33,077 bases of DNA, taken from positions 1 to 33,077 of the forward strand of contig JAJRTE010000027.1 of assembly GCA_024278455.1 (NCBI GenBank), given 5' to 3'. Numbering within the stretch: position 1 is the stretch's first letter; each line of letters opens with the position of its first letter. A program made the position numbers and the translations under genes. The notes beneath the pieces are model-generated. The model saw only the letters and a program-made list of their open reading frames with translations. It searched no databases and had not been told where the DNA came from. The DNA comes from Myxococcota bacterium (GTDB lineage: Bacteria; Myxococcota_A; UBA796; JAJRTE01). Of the stretch, positions 24,571 to 32,885 are shown piece by piece.

Positions 24571-26025
24571 ATGAGACGAATCGGTGCGATTGTCGCAACC
24601 ATGCTGGCTGCTGGTACGGGCTGGACGGCCGCGGCCGATGGCCCGGTGCCGGAAGGGTCGGCGGGCGGAGCGGTCCCGGCCGATGCGGGTGCGGCGGGAC
24701 CTTCTGCGTCGTTCGGGTGGGGGAGCTTCCAGGAGTCGTACCGCCTGCGTGTTGCCATGCCGAACGGCGATACCGGTACCGCGGATGATGCGCTTCTGCC
24801 CGGCGTCGCGGGCCCAGAGCAGGACAGCGATATCCGGTTTCTTGCCGACGGTGGGTACACGTCCGGCGACGAACGCTTCTCGTTCACGGGATCGTTTGCC
24901 GTCTGGTACGACGCGGATGGCGTTCCTGGTGAGAACGCGGCGGAATTCCCATCGATCTACGACGTGCCACAGCCTTGGGTGGATGTGCTGTCCCTGGTCG
25001 GGGAGTACCGGATGGGAGATCGTTCGGGCTACGTGCGCGCCGGTCGATTGACCACGGAAATAGGGCTTCCGGCCAGTTTTGACGGGGCGGCTGTCTCCCT
25101 GGCACCCGGAAGAGGGAGGACTCGAGTCCTGGCCTTTGGCGGGCGGAGTGTGCATTTTTTCGAGACGGACGCCTCCCTGTTCGAGGATTGGATGGCGTCG
25201 ATCGGGGTCATGTCCGACCTTGCTCCCGCGTTGAAGCTCCAGGTGGACTACCGGCTGACGCGCGAGGACGTGGTTGCGTCGGATTTCGTGTCGAGGGTGC
25301 CTGTCACCAACCATGCCTACGGCGCGGCGGCGCGTGCCCGGCGGGGTCGTTGGCTGCTGACTCGAGTCTACGTGCGCGGCCTCGGTGCGGCGGTTTCTCA
25401 TGCCGGTGCGCGTGGGCGCCTGGTGTCGTCGCATCAGGATGCCGGCCTCGACGTCTCCCTCGACGCCCAGGTCATCGCCCTCGACGAGGTCAACGAACAA
25501 CTCGATCCCTATTTCGCGGTTCTTGGCGAGAGCAACCCCAATCTCCGGTGGGCCGCCGACGCCTGGAGGTACGCCGAACTGTTTCGAGGTGTCCTCGGGG
25601 TCCACGCCGGCTGGGCGGGACGCAAGCTGCTGGCAGGAGAAGAGGGGCCGTTCAATCGTAACATGGGGCGGCTCTATGCACTGGTCGACGGCAGTGGTTT
25701 CTTCGACACGGGGCTCGGTGCCGGCGCGAGCCTCGAGTGGCACCACGCCGGGGTGTCCGACGAGGGGACGCCGCGCCGGCTTCTCACCGGCGGCGGGTGG
25801 CTGTCGTTCGTTCGATCGGAATGGGAGATCCGGGGCGGGACGGACTACCAGGCCTTCAAGTACGACTACTACGAGGACGTTCGAGAACTGGAGTCGGTGC
25901 GCACCTGGTACGCGCGGATGGGCTGGACTCCGAAGCCGTGGCTCAAGCTGAGCGCGCGGTATGCGTTCGAGCGGTCGGACCGGGATTTCCACTCGTTGAC
26001 CGTCGCACTGACGCAACGTTTCTGA
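24571..26025 (+). CDS. Outer-membrane beta-barrel of a porin-cytochrome conduit
   Basis: A 484-residue protein starting MRRIGAIVATMLAAG, a signal peptide with cleavage probably after WTAAA. The longer frame upstream starts inside the promoter and is unlikely. The mature part shows many amphipathic strands, for example RFSFTGSFAVWYD, YVRAGRLTTEIGLP, LQVDYRLTREDVV, SLEWHHAG and WLKLSARYAFE, and ends TVALTQRF, with the C-terminal Phe that directs outer-membrane insertion. A barrel gene directly upstream of two multiheme cytochromes (17 bp to the next start) is the arrangement of porin-cytochrome conduits that carry electrons across the outer membrane. Sequence similarity to MtrB or OmbB is not apparent by eye, so the role rests on context. 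Confidence 0.78.
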   Translation: MRRIGAIVATMLAAGTGWTAAADGPVPEGSAGGAVPADAGAAGPSASFGWGSFQESYRLRVAMPNGDTGTADDALLPGVAGPEQDSDIRFLADGGYTSGDERFSFTGSFAVWYDADGVPGENAAEFPSIYDVPQPWVDVLSLVGEYRMGDRSGYVRAGRLTTEIGLPASFDGAAVSLAPGRGRTRVLAFGGRSVHFFETDASLFEDWMASIGVMSDLAPALKLQVDYRLTREDVVASDFVSRVPVTNHAYGAAARARRGRWLLTRVYVRGLGAAVSHAGARGRLVSSHQDAGLDVSLDAQVIALDEVNEQLDPYFAVLGESNPNLRWAADAWRYAELFRGVLGVHAGWAGRKLLAGEEGPFNRNMGRLYALVDGSGFFDTGLGAGASLEWHHAGVSDEGTPRRLLTGGGWLSFVRSEWEIRGGTDYQAFKYDYYEDVRELESVRTWYARMGWTPKPWLKLSARYAFERSDRDFHSLTVALTQRF

Positions 26026-26042
26026 AAGGAAGGGCGGAAACC

Positions 26043-26873
26043 ATGCGAACATCGGCTTTCCACATCGTGGCCATGGTCCTTCCGGCGGTAGCGGTCATCG
26101 TGATGGTGGCACGAGCCGGCGAAGGGGGCGGGCGGGCGGTGTTCCACCACGGCGCACACCTCGAAGAGGGCCTCGAGTGTCAGGACTGTCACGACACGGC
26201 GCAGCAGCCCCCGGTGCTCGAGAGGGAGACATGCACGGACTGTCACGACGGCGGTCCACCAGCCTATCGGCTCCCGGCGTCCGCGACGCGCTTGCCGTTC
26301 ACCTTCCAGCACATCCGCCATTCGAACCGGTTCGACTGCCTCGAGTGCCACGGTGCGACGGTGAAGGAGAAGCAGAAGGCCGGTGAGCCCGTGGTCGAGT
26401 ATCGCGATTGCATGGCCTGCCACAAGAAGCAGGGTGCGGGCGTCGCCGGTGGACGGTGCGTCCAGTGTCACGGCGAAAACAAGGCCTCGAAACGACCGCC
26501 GGACCACCGGGTCGCCTGGCTCAAGCGGCACGGGGACGAGAGCCGTTGGCGTTCGGCCAGGCGCCATGGACAGAGTTGCAGCCAGTGCCATCGGGCCGAC
26601 ACCTGCCGATCATGCCACCGGACGCGCCGACCGGAAAGCCACACCGCTCTCTGGCGGTCGAGGCTTCATGGCCAGGAGGCAGGGTGGGACCGGGACGCCT
26701 GCAAGACGTGTCACGAGACCGGGACCTGCGTCCAGTGTCATCGTACCACGAAGCCGCAGAACCACACCGGCGCGTGGGACTCGGTCCACCCGCTGGTCGC
26801 CCGGTCCGTGGGCAACTCGAGCTGCCGGGTCTGCCACACGCCGCAGTGGTGCGAAGCTTGTCACGAGGGATGA
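26043..26873 (+). CDS. Periplasmic 11-heme c-type cytochrome
   Basis: A 276-residue protein with signal peptide (FHIVAMVLPAVAVIVMVARA). I count eleven CxxCH motifs: CQDCH, CTDCH, CLECH, CMACH, CVQCH, CSQCH, CRSCH, CKTCH, CVQCH, CRVCH and CEACH. That is one heme per 25 residues, a dense wire. Extra His residues (for example QHIRHSN) provide distal ligands. AAGGAAGGG precedes the ATG. It follows the barrel gene by 17 bp and its stop lies at the start of the next cytochrome gene. Inferred role: shuttling electrons through the periplasm to, or inside, the barrel. Confidence 0.92.
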   Translation: MRTSAFHIVAMVLPAVAVIVMVARAGEGGGRAVFHHGAHLEEGLECQDCHDTAQQPPVLERETCTDCHDGGPPAYRLPASATRLPFTFQHIRHSNRFDCLECHGATVKEKQKAGEPVVEYRDCMACHKKQGAGVAGGRCVQCHGENKASKRPPDHRVAWLKRHGDESRWRSARRHGQSCSQCHRADTCRSCHRTRRPESHTALWRSRLHGQEAGWDRDACKTCHETGTCVQCHRTTKPQNHTGAWDSVHPLVARSVGNSSCRVCHTPQWCEACHEG

Positions 26874-26875
26874 GC

Positions 26876-28081
26876 ATGAGGAGCGAGGTGTTCGAAATGT
26901 CGCGTGCCGGCCTGTCCTGGATGGGTATCGCGATCGGTCTCGCGTGCGGGACGGCAGTGCCGGGCTGTGCCTTCGACCCGCTCGCGGACGGCCTGCCCGA
27001 GGAGATCACGTGCCACGATTGTCACGGCAGTGAGGACAACCCTGCGCCGCCGACTTCGGTCAACGGGTCGACGGATACCGCCGATGTGGCCGTCGGTGCC
27101 CACCAGAGCCACCTTGCCGGCGACGTCGAGCACGAGGAATCCACCTGTTCCGAGTGCCACGTGGTTCCAGACAGCGTGGACGAACCGGGCCACGTGGATA
27201 ACCTGCCCGCGGAAGTCGAATTCGGCCCGCTTGCGTCCCACGGGGGGCTGGAGCCCGCCTGGGACCGGGAGACGGCGACCTGCTCCAACGTCTACTGCCA
27301 CGGCGCTGCCCTGGCCGGCGGTGGAGCGACCCCCACCTGGACCGTGGTCGACGGTACCCAGGCAGCCTGCGGGACCTGCCACGGCGTGCCCCCCGCGACG
27401 ACGGCGGCCGGCGTGACACACCCCCCCTACTTGAACTGCGCCACCTGCCACCCCAATACCGTCAAGGCCGATGGCACCATCGACGAACAGGGAGGTTACC
27501 ACATTGATGGCACGGTGGAGGTGGCAGACCTGGCCTGCGACAGTTGCCACGGAGACGAGACGAGCCCGGCCCCGCCGCCTGACACGTCGGGAAACACGAA
27601 CACCACCGTCCCGGGTGTGGGTGCTCATCGATCGCACCTCGAGGCCTCCGACTGGCACGCCCAGGTGGCGTGTACGGAGTGCCACCTGGTGCCGGAAGCC
27701 ATGCCAGACGCTGGCCATGTGGACACGGCACTTCCCGCGGAGCTGACATTCGGTGATCTGGCGACCGCCGGGGGGACGATCGAGCCGCACTACGCCTATG
27801 ATGACAACACGTGCACGAACGTGTACTGTCACGGCGACACGCTCTTCGATGGCGGGCCGCCTTCAGACCCGGTGTGGACGCAGGTCGGTGTGGGGACTAC
27901 TGCTTGTGGTACCTGTCATGGACTTCCACCAGCGTCGCCGCATCCCCAGTTGGATACCTGCGTCTCGTGTCATGGCTGCGTCGTGGACGACGACAACGCC
28001 ATATTGGCCGAGCAGGCCTACCTGCACATCAACGGGACGGTGAACCTGGAGGCTGCCGGATCCTGTCCCGACCCCCCGTAG
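26876..28081 (+). CDS. 10-heme CxxxxCH/CxxCH lipoprotein cytochrome
   Basis: A protein of 401 residues from ATG 26876 (GAGGG six bases upstream), or 394 from ATG 26897, which has its own GAGG. The second gives a more typical lipoprotein signal, MSRAGLSWMGIAIGL to AVPGC. I count eight CxxCH and two CSNVYCH/CTNVYCH motifs, the latter with four residues between the cysteines. This mix, with the GVPPA/GLPPA and AHQSHL motifs, defines the Geobacter-type CxxxxCH/CxxCH family. The protein is an internal duplication: residues of about 40-225 and 225-400 each carry the order CxxCH, CxxCH, CX4CH, CxxCH, CxxCH. It is likely lipid-anchored on the outer membrane as the outward electron exit. Confidence 0.9.
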   Translation: MRSEVFEMSRAGLSWMGIAIGLACGTAVPGCAFDPLADGLPEEITCHDCHGSEDNPAPPTSVNGSTDTADVAVGAHQSHLAGDVEHEESTCSECHVVPDSVDEPGHVDNLPAEVEFGPLASHGGLEPAWDRETATCSNVYCHGAALAGGGATPTWTVVDGTQAACGTCHGVPPATTAAGVTHPPYLNCATCHPNTVKADGTIDEQGGYHIDGTVEVADLACDSCHGDETSPAPPPDTSGNTNTTVPGVGAHRSHLEASDWHAQVACTECHLVPEAMPDAGHVDTALPAELTFGDLATAGGTIEPHYAYDDNTCTNVYCHGDTLFDGGPPSDPVWTQVGVGTTACGTCHGLPPASPHPQLDTCVSCHGCVVDDDNAILAEQAYLHINGTVNLEAAGSCPDPP

Positions 28082-28258
28082 CGGGGCAGGGACCGGGCGG
28101 GGGGCACGCCGCCAAGTGGCGTGGCCGGCGCGCATAGGCCATTCGGGTATCGCGGCGACGCTACCCGGATCGAGGCAGGTGACAACGAGGTGTGTCCGAC
28201 GGTGTCGGGCCGGTCGCGATGCCGGGAATGGGGGAGCACCAATAGAAGGAAGGAAATC

Positions 28259-29713
28259 ATGACACAAAAGGCGGACAATCAACCAGGGGATCGAAGATGG
28301 TGGGCACCGTTCATGCACGCTGCAATGGCGAGCAGGCTAGCCCTGGGTTCCCTGGCGACCGTGACCGTCAGCGGGTGTTTGCTCGCCGTCGTAATCGTGG
28401 CGGAGTTCAGCGGGCTGGAAATCGGGCCTTATGCGGGGCTCGTGGCATACACGCTGTTGCCGGCCTTGTTCGTCCTCGGGCTTCTCGTCATGCCTTTCGG
28501 GATCCTGTTCGGGCGCCGAAAGCACGCACGAGACGGCAGTTTGCTCGATCCGCTCGTGATCGACCTGCGTCGTCCGTTCGTGTGGCGTGCCGCTGCGTTT
28601 TTCGTGGCGGCGACCACCGTCAACCTGGTCTTGATCGCGTCGGCGTCGTACCAGGGGTATCACTACACCGAGACGGTGGCGTTCTGTGGTACGCTGTGCC
28701 ACACGGTGATGAAGCCGGAATACGCAGCCTACCAGGGGTCGGCCCACAGCAGGGTGAAGTGCGTGGAGTGCCACATCGGGTCCGGCGCGTCTTGGTTCGT
28801 CAAGTCCAAGCTCTCGGGTCTCCGGCAGGTGGTGGCGGTGGCCACCGGGGACTACCACAGGCCGATTCCCACACCTGTCCACAACCTGCGCCCGGCTCGA
28901 GACACCTGCGATCAGTGCCACTGGCCGGCCAAGTTCCACGGGACGAGTGTCAAGGCCTGGCGGCGGTATCACAACGGCCACCTCTCCAATCCTGTCGTGT
29001 CGGCTGTCATGCTGAAGGTGGGTGGGCGAAACCCGCGCACGGGCAAGTACTCGGGCATCCACTGGCATGTGTCGGACAGCAACCGCGTGTTCTATCGGAC
29101 CGACGACCCGGATCGCATGAAGATACCCGAAGTCAAGGTGGTCACCGAGGGGGGGGGAGAAACGGTGTATCGGCATGTCGAGCTGCCTGCTCCGGCACCG
29201 GGCACGCCGTGGCGGGAAATGGACTGCATCGACTGTCACAACCGCCCAACCCACGGCTTCGACGTCGCCGAGGACGCTGTGGACAGGGCTTTGTATGAAG
29301 GGGGCCTGGACAGGACCCTGCCGGATATCCGCGCGACATCCATCCAGATCGTCAAGGCGGCCTACCCATCCAATGACGAAGGGCGTCTCGAGGTCGACCG
29401 CGCGTTGCGGAAATACTACCAGGACAACTACCCGGACATCGGGAAGGAGAAAACCAGCGCCGTCGCTCGTTCAGCGGAGACACTGGCAGCCATCTATGCC
29501 CGCAACGTGTTCCCCGAGATGAAGGTGGGCTGGGGGACCTACAAGAACAACCTGGGCCACAGGCAGGGGCCGGGCTGTTTCCGCTGCCACGACGAGGAGC
29601 ACGAAAACGAGAACGGAGGCACGATTGCCCAGGATTGTGACCAGTGCCACGAGATCCTCGCTGACGAGGAAGACGAGGAACCCGCCCTCCTCAAGGCTCT
29701 CGAGGGTACCTGA
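28259..29713 (+). CDS. NapC/NirT-family inner-membrane cytochrome, ImcH-like
   Basis: A 484-residue protein starting at ATG 28259 after GAAGGAAGGAAA. Three TM segments lie near 27-50 (LGSLATVTVSGCLLAVVIVA), 57-82 (LVAYTLLPALFVLGLLVMPF) and about 105-127 (AAAFFVAATTVNLVLIASA). The periplasmic part starts with FCGTLCHTVMKPEY, a CX3CH site typical of NapC/NirT relatives, followed by CVECH, CDQCH, CIDCH, CFRCH and CDQCH: six sites. PTPVHNLRPARDTCDQCHWPAKF is a strong family signature. Three TMs plus this tail match Geobacter ImcH, a quinol-oxidising cytochrome (heptaheme in Geobacter). It would feed quinone-pool electrons to the two cytochromes upstream. It starts 177 bp after them and may have its own control. 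Confidence 0.88.
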   Translation: MTQKADNQPGDRRWWAPFMHAAMASRLALGSLATVTVSGCLLAVVIVAEFSGLEIGPYAGLVAYTLLPALFVLGLLVMPFGILFGRRKHARDGSLLDPLVIDLRRPFVWRAAAFFVAATTVNLVLIASASYQGYHYTETVAFCGTLCHTVMKPEYAAYQGSAHSRVKCVECHIGSGASWFVKSKLSGLRQVVAVATGDYHRPIPTPVHNLRPARDTCDQCHWPAKFHGTSVKAWRRYHNGHLSNPVVSAVMLKVGGRNPRTGKYSGIHWHVSDSNRVFYRTDDPDRMKIPEVKVVTEGGGETVYRHVELPAPAPGTPWREMDCIDCHNRPTHGFDVAEDAVDRALYEGGLDRTLPDIRATSIQIVKAAYPSNDEGRLEVDRALRKYYQDNYPDIGKEKTSAVARSAETLAAIYARNVFPEMKVGWGTYKNNLGHRQGPGCFRCHDEEHENENGGTIAQDCDQCHEILADEEDEEPALLKALEGT

Positions 29714-29830
29714 CACGGGCCCGGCCCGGCGCCCCCGGCGGTCGCCCCGATCCGGAAACCGGCTCGACAAGCACTTTCAGACGGCGCCGCCACATCCCAG
29801 CTCGAGCACGCGCATCAGGCCTGCCGCTTG

Positions 29831-30559
29831 CTAACCTCTGCTGCTGGCCATCAGCGTTGTGATGCGCCGGTCCAGTTCGTCGCGCGTTCGGCGGAAGGCG
29901 CCGAGGCGTGTTTCCTGGTCGCCGCCCGTCTCGGCAGGGTCAGGCAAACCCCAGTGCACGCGGATGGCGTCACCTGGAAACACCGGGCATGCTTCCTCGG
30001 CGCACAGGGTAATCACCACGTCGACAAGGGACAGGTCGGTCTCATCGATCGCCTTCGCGTATTGCAGGGAGGCATCGACGCCGATTTCGCGAAGCACGCG
30101 CACGGCTTCAGGGCGGATGTGCGTGGGTGCGGACCCGGCGCTCTGGATGAAGCAATCCGGGCCGAGTCGCAGCTTCGCGATACCTTCGGCCATCTGGCTT
30201 CGTGCTGAATTCGCGACGCACAGGAACAGGTAGCCCCTTGGCGCCATGGCGCGGAGCAGGGCGGCCTCGATCAGCCACCGCGGAGGTACGCCGGACGCGC
30301 CAGCAAGGGCGTCGCGGTACACCCGGCACGTCAGGCCGCCGCCGTCCACCGCAGCATCCTCGAGGTCTCTACCGCCGGCGAGGACGGTGGGCGAACCGGG
30401 AAAGCGGCACGCTCGAGCCTGTTCCGCCGTATCGATACGGGTGAGCGTCAGGCCGTCCGGGAGGCGGAAGGCCCGCATCACCTCGGCGACCAGCGCGATG
30501 GTGGGTTCCGCGTTGGGACAGCCCTCCAAGGTGAGCACTTCCACCGATGGTGTGTTCAT
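29831..30559 (-). CDS. Thioredoxin-like/arsenate reductase (ArsC) fusion
   Basis: A 242-residue protein starting MNTPSVEVLT, with AAGGAGAA seven bases upstream; the longer frame is an Arg/Thr-rich artefact from the preceding gene. Residues 1-105 are a thioredoxin-like domain with EGCPNAEP (Cys14) in place of CxxC, as in mercury/seleno-type small thiol proteins, plus Cys51 and Cys78. Residues 108-242 are a low-molecular-weight-phosphatase-type ArsC: the CX5R loop CVANSAR (Cys114-Arg120) and, further on, TLCAEEACPV with Cys186 and Cys191, the redox pair that regenerates the enzyme. GLPDPA supplies the general acid. It reduces arsenate to arsenite, with the fused domain possibly acting as its thiol donor. 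No arsB or arsR is in view. Confidence 0.85.
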   Translation of the reverse strand: MNTPSVEVLTLEGCPNAEPTIALVAEVMRAFRLPDGLTLTRIDTAEQARACRFPGSPTVLAGGRDLEDAAVDGGGLTCRVYRDALAGASGVPPRWLIEAALLRAMAPRGYLFLCVANSARSQMAEGIAKLRLGPDCFIQSAGSAPTHIRPEAVRVLREIGVDASLQYAKAIDETDLSLVDVVITLCAEEACPVFPGDAIRVHWGLPDPAETGGDQETRLGAFRRTRDELDRRITTLMASSRG

Positions 30560-31061
30560 GGTCCATTCTCCTTGGGTGGGCACATGGGCCACCGGCAGGG
30601 CGGGCACCGGTTCCGGATTCCGCGTCGTCCGCGCAGTCCTCCCCTGCCGATCCTCCAGGGTAGCCATCGTCGTCCACGTCCACCAGGTCCTCGCCGTCGC
30701 AGTCCTGGTCCACCCCGTCGTAGGGAATCTCGAAGGCGCCGGGATAGACCGTGCTGTCGCCGTCGTCGCAGTCTTCCCCGGACGCGGAGCCATCCCCGTC
30801 CTGGTCCAGCGGTGGTGTGGGCGTGCTCGGTGCGGGTGTGGGCGTGCTCGGTGCGGGCGTCGGTGCTGTGGGCGTGGGGGATGGTGGTGGTAGAGTTGCC
30901 GGAGGTGACGGGGAGGAAAGGGGGGTCGGGCTCAGCACGACTACCGGCGTTGAGGACGCCGTGGAAACGTCGTCATCGCTGCTCGACTGGGAGCAACCCG
31001 GGATCGATAGAGCCACAACGGCCAGCCACAGCCAGAGGCAACGCCTTTTTCTCGCATTCAT
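30369..31061 (-). CDS. MopE-type lipoprotein, probably frameshifted at its end
   Basis: It starts at MNARKRRCLWLW, a signal peptide with lipobox LSIPGC. A Ser/Asp stretch and a Pro/Thr linker (repeats of PAPSTPTP) come next, then MopE-type metal-binding motifs DQDGDGSASGEDCDDGD, DGVDQDCDGEDLVDVDDDGYPGG. After GEDCADDAE the frame loses all family character and runs 190 bases out of frame over the ArsC fusion gene, which is unlikely. If the reading frame shifted by two bases near the GGGG run at about 30650 it would stop at a TGA that overlaps the ATG of the ArsC gene, a tidy end. So the 3' coordinate is doubtful, and a natural or sequencing frameshift is possible. Confidence 0.6.
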   Translation of the reverse strand: MNARKRRCLWLWLAVVALSIPGCSQSSSDDDVSTASSTPVVVLSPTPLSSPSPPATLPPPSPTPTAPTPAPSTPTPAPSTPTPPLDQDGDGSASGEDCDDGDSTVYPGAFEIPYDGVDQDCDGEDLVDVDDDGYPGGSAGEDCADDAESGTGARPAGGPCAHPRRMDHEHTIGGSAHLGGLSQRGTHHRAGRRGDAGLPPPGRPDAHPYRYGGTGSSVPLSRFAHRPRRR

Positions 31062-31164
31062 CTCTGTTCCCCCGACGGGTCGATTCTTGTCCAGACCTCC
31101 ACGTCCCGGGCTGGTGGCCTGTGCTGGCGAGCAGAGCCGGAAAGCCGAAATCTCTTCCATCTTG

Positions 31165-31173
31165 ACTATAGCA
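31165..31173 (-). promoter_or_regulatory. Extended -10 element for the MopE-type lipoprotein
   Basis: On the minus strand TGCTATAGT combines the extended TG with a -10 close to consensus. No -35 is visible, as is allowed with an extended -10. It lies about 100 bp upstream of the lipoprotein start. Confidence 0.35.
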
Positions 31174-31285
31174 TATAAGGACATCGAGGGAGGAACGGTG
31201 CCTGGCCGGGCCATTTTGCGTCTTGCGTTCCCCGGCGCCCGGTGGTAGTCTTTTGTTGGAGGGAGACCCGGTCCGTGCCGCTCGG

Positions 31286-31375
31286 CGCGAAGCGTGCGGC
31301 TTCGCGGGCTGGCTGTTTGGAGGGGAGCAGCTTCAAGGGACCGATGTGGCCGGCTGGCAGTCTCGCCTGCCGGCG
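31286..31375 (+). other. Structured leader before the ComEA-like gene
   Basis: Two hairpins are visible. CGCGAAGC and GCTTCGCG pair perfectly around a 5-nt loop (31286-31306). GCCGGCTGGC and GCCTGCCGGC pair with one mismatch near 31350-31375. Between them lies GGGGAGCAGC. The stretch lacks a good ORF. It may be a 5' leader or a small RNA. The class cannot be told by eye. Confidence 0.35.
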
Positions 31376-31415
31376 GCTCGGCGTGGAACCTGGAACTCGA
31401 GCGTGAGGAAATCCC

Positions 31416-31802
31416 ATGAGGAAACTTGAATCCGGTCTCGCGGTACGTGTGCGTTCGGTCGTCCTCTTGTTGGCAGCCATGCTTTTGATGGCACCCTTTG
31501 CGGCGAGCGCGAAGAGCGAGGACAACGATACGGCCAAGGCCGAGGCCAAGTCGAGTGCCGAATCCGCCGCGGAGAGCGCGAAGAGCGGCGAGCAGGCCGC
31601 GGAAGCGCAGCCGGCCACGAAGAAGATCAACATCAACAAGGCCACGGCGAAAGAACTCGAGTCGCTGCCCGGCATCGGCCCCGCACTGTCGAAGCGCATC
31701 ATCGAGGGGCGTCCTTACAAGACCATCGAAGACATCAAGAAGGTGAAGGGGATCGGGGAGAAGACGTTCGAGAAGATCAAGGACAAGATTACGGTGAAAT
31801 GA
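31416..31802 (+). CDS. Secreted ComEA-like helix-hairpin-helix protein
   Basis: A 128-residue protein with GTGAGGAAA before the ATG. An N-terminal signal (VVLLLAAMLLMAPFAASA) is followed by a 35-residue Lys/Glu/Ala/Ser linker and then a ComEA-type double helix-hairpin-helix: KININKATAKELESLPGIGP, LSKRIIEGRPYKTIEDIKKV, KGIGEKTFEKIKDKI. The IN-KA and LPGIG motifs are diagnostic of DNA-binding HhH pairs. ComEA binds incoming DNA in the periplasm during natural competence. Stand-alone homologues are common in bacteria where competence is unproven, so the role is not certain. It is convergent with adenylate kinase. Confidence 0.87.
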   Translation: MRKLESGLAVRVRSVVLLLAAMLLMAPFAASAKSEDNDTAKAEAKSSAESAAESAKSGEQAAEAQPATKKININKATAKELESLPGIGPALSKRIIEGRPYKTIEDIKKVKGIGEKTFEKIKDKITVK

Positions 31803-31853
31803 CCCGGGTCGAGTCCCGGTTGGCGCCTGTCCTGCCTGCGGCTTCCCGGCCCT

Positions 31854-32885
<1,032 letters not shown>

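Noticed and set aside
24030..24887. Minus-strand frame across the PhnD remnant and barrel start
   Set aside because: It is a low-complexity Arg/Pro/Ser frame crossing a promoter and two plus-strand genes, with no domain.
31310..31380. Resemblance to the SRP (4.5S) RNA core GGGAGCAGC and a GCCTGCCGGC end
   Set aside because: The conserved CCGGAAGG tetraloop region is absent (TTTGGAGG instead) and the long rod helix does not pair convincingly by eye. It is kept only as a structured-leader observation.
31804..31822. tRNA T-arm-like CCGGGTCGAGTCCCGG
   Set aside because: The T-loop is one base short, and no acceptor stem, D-arm or anticodon arm can be built around it.
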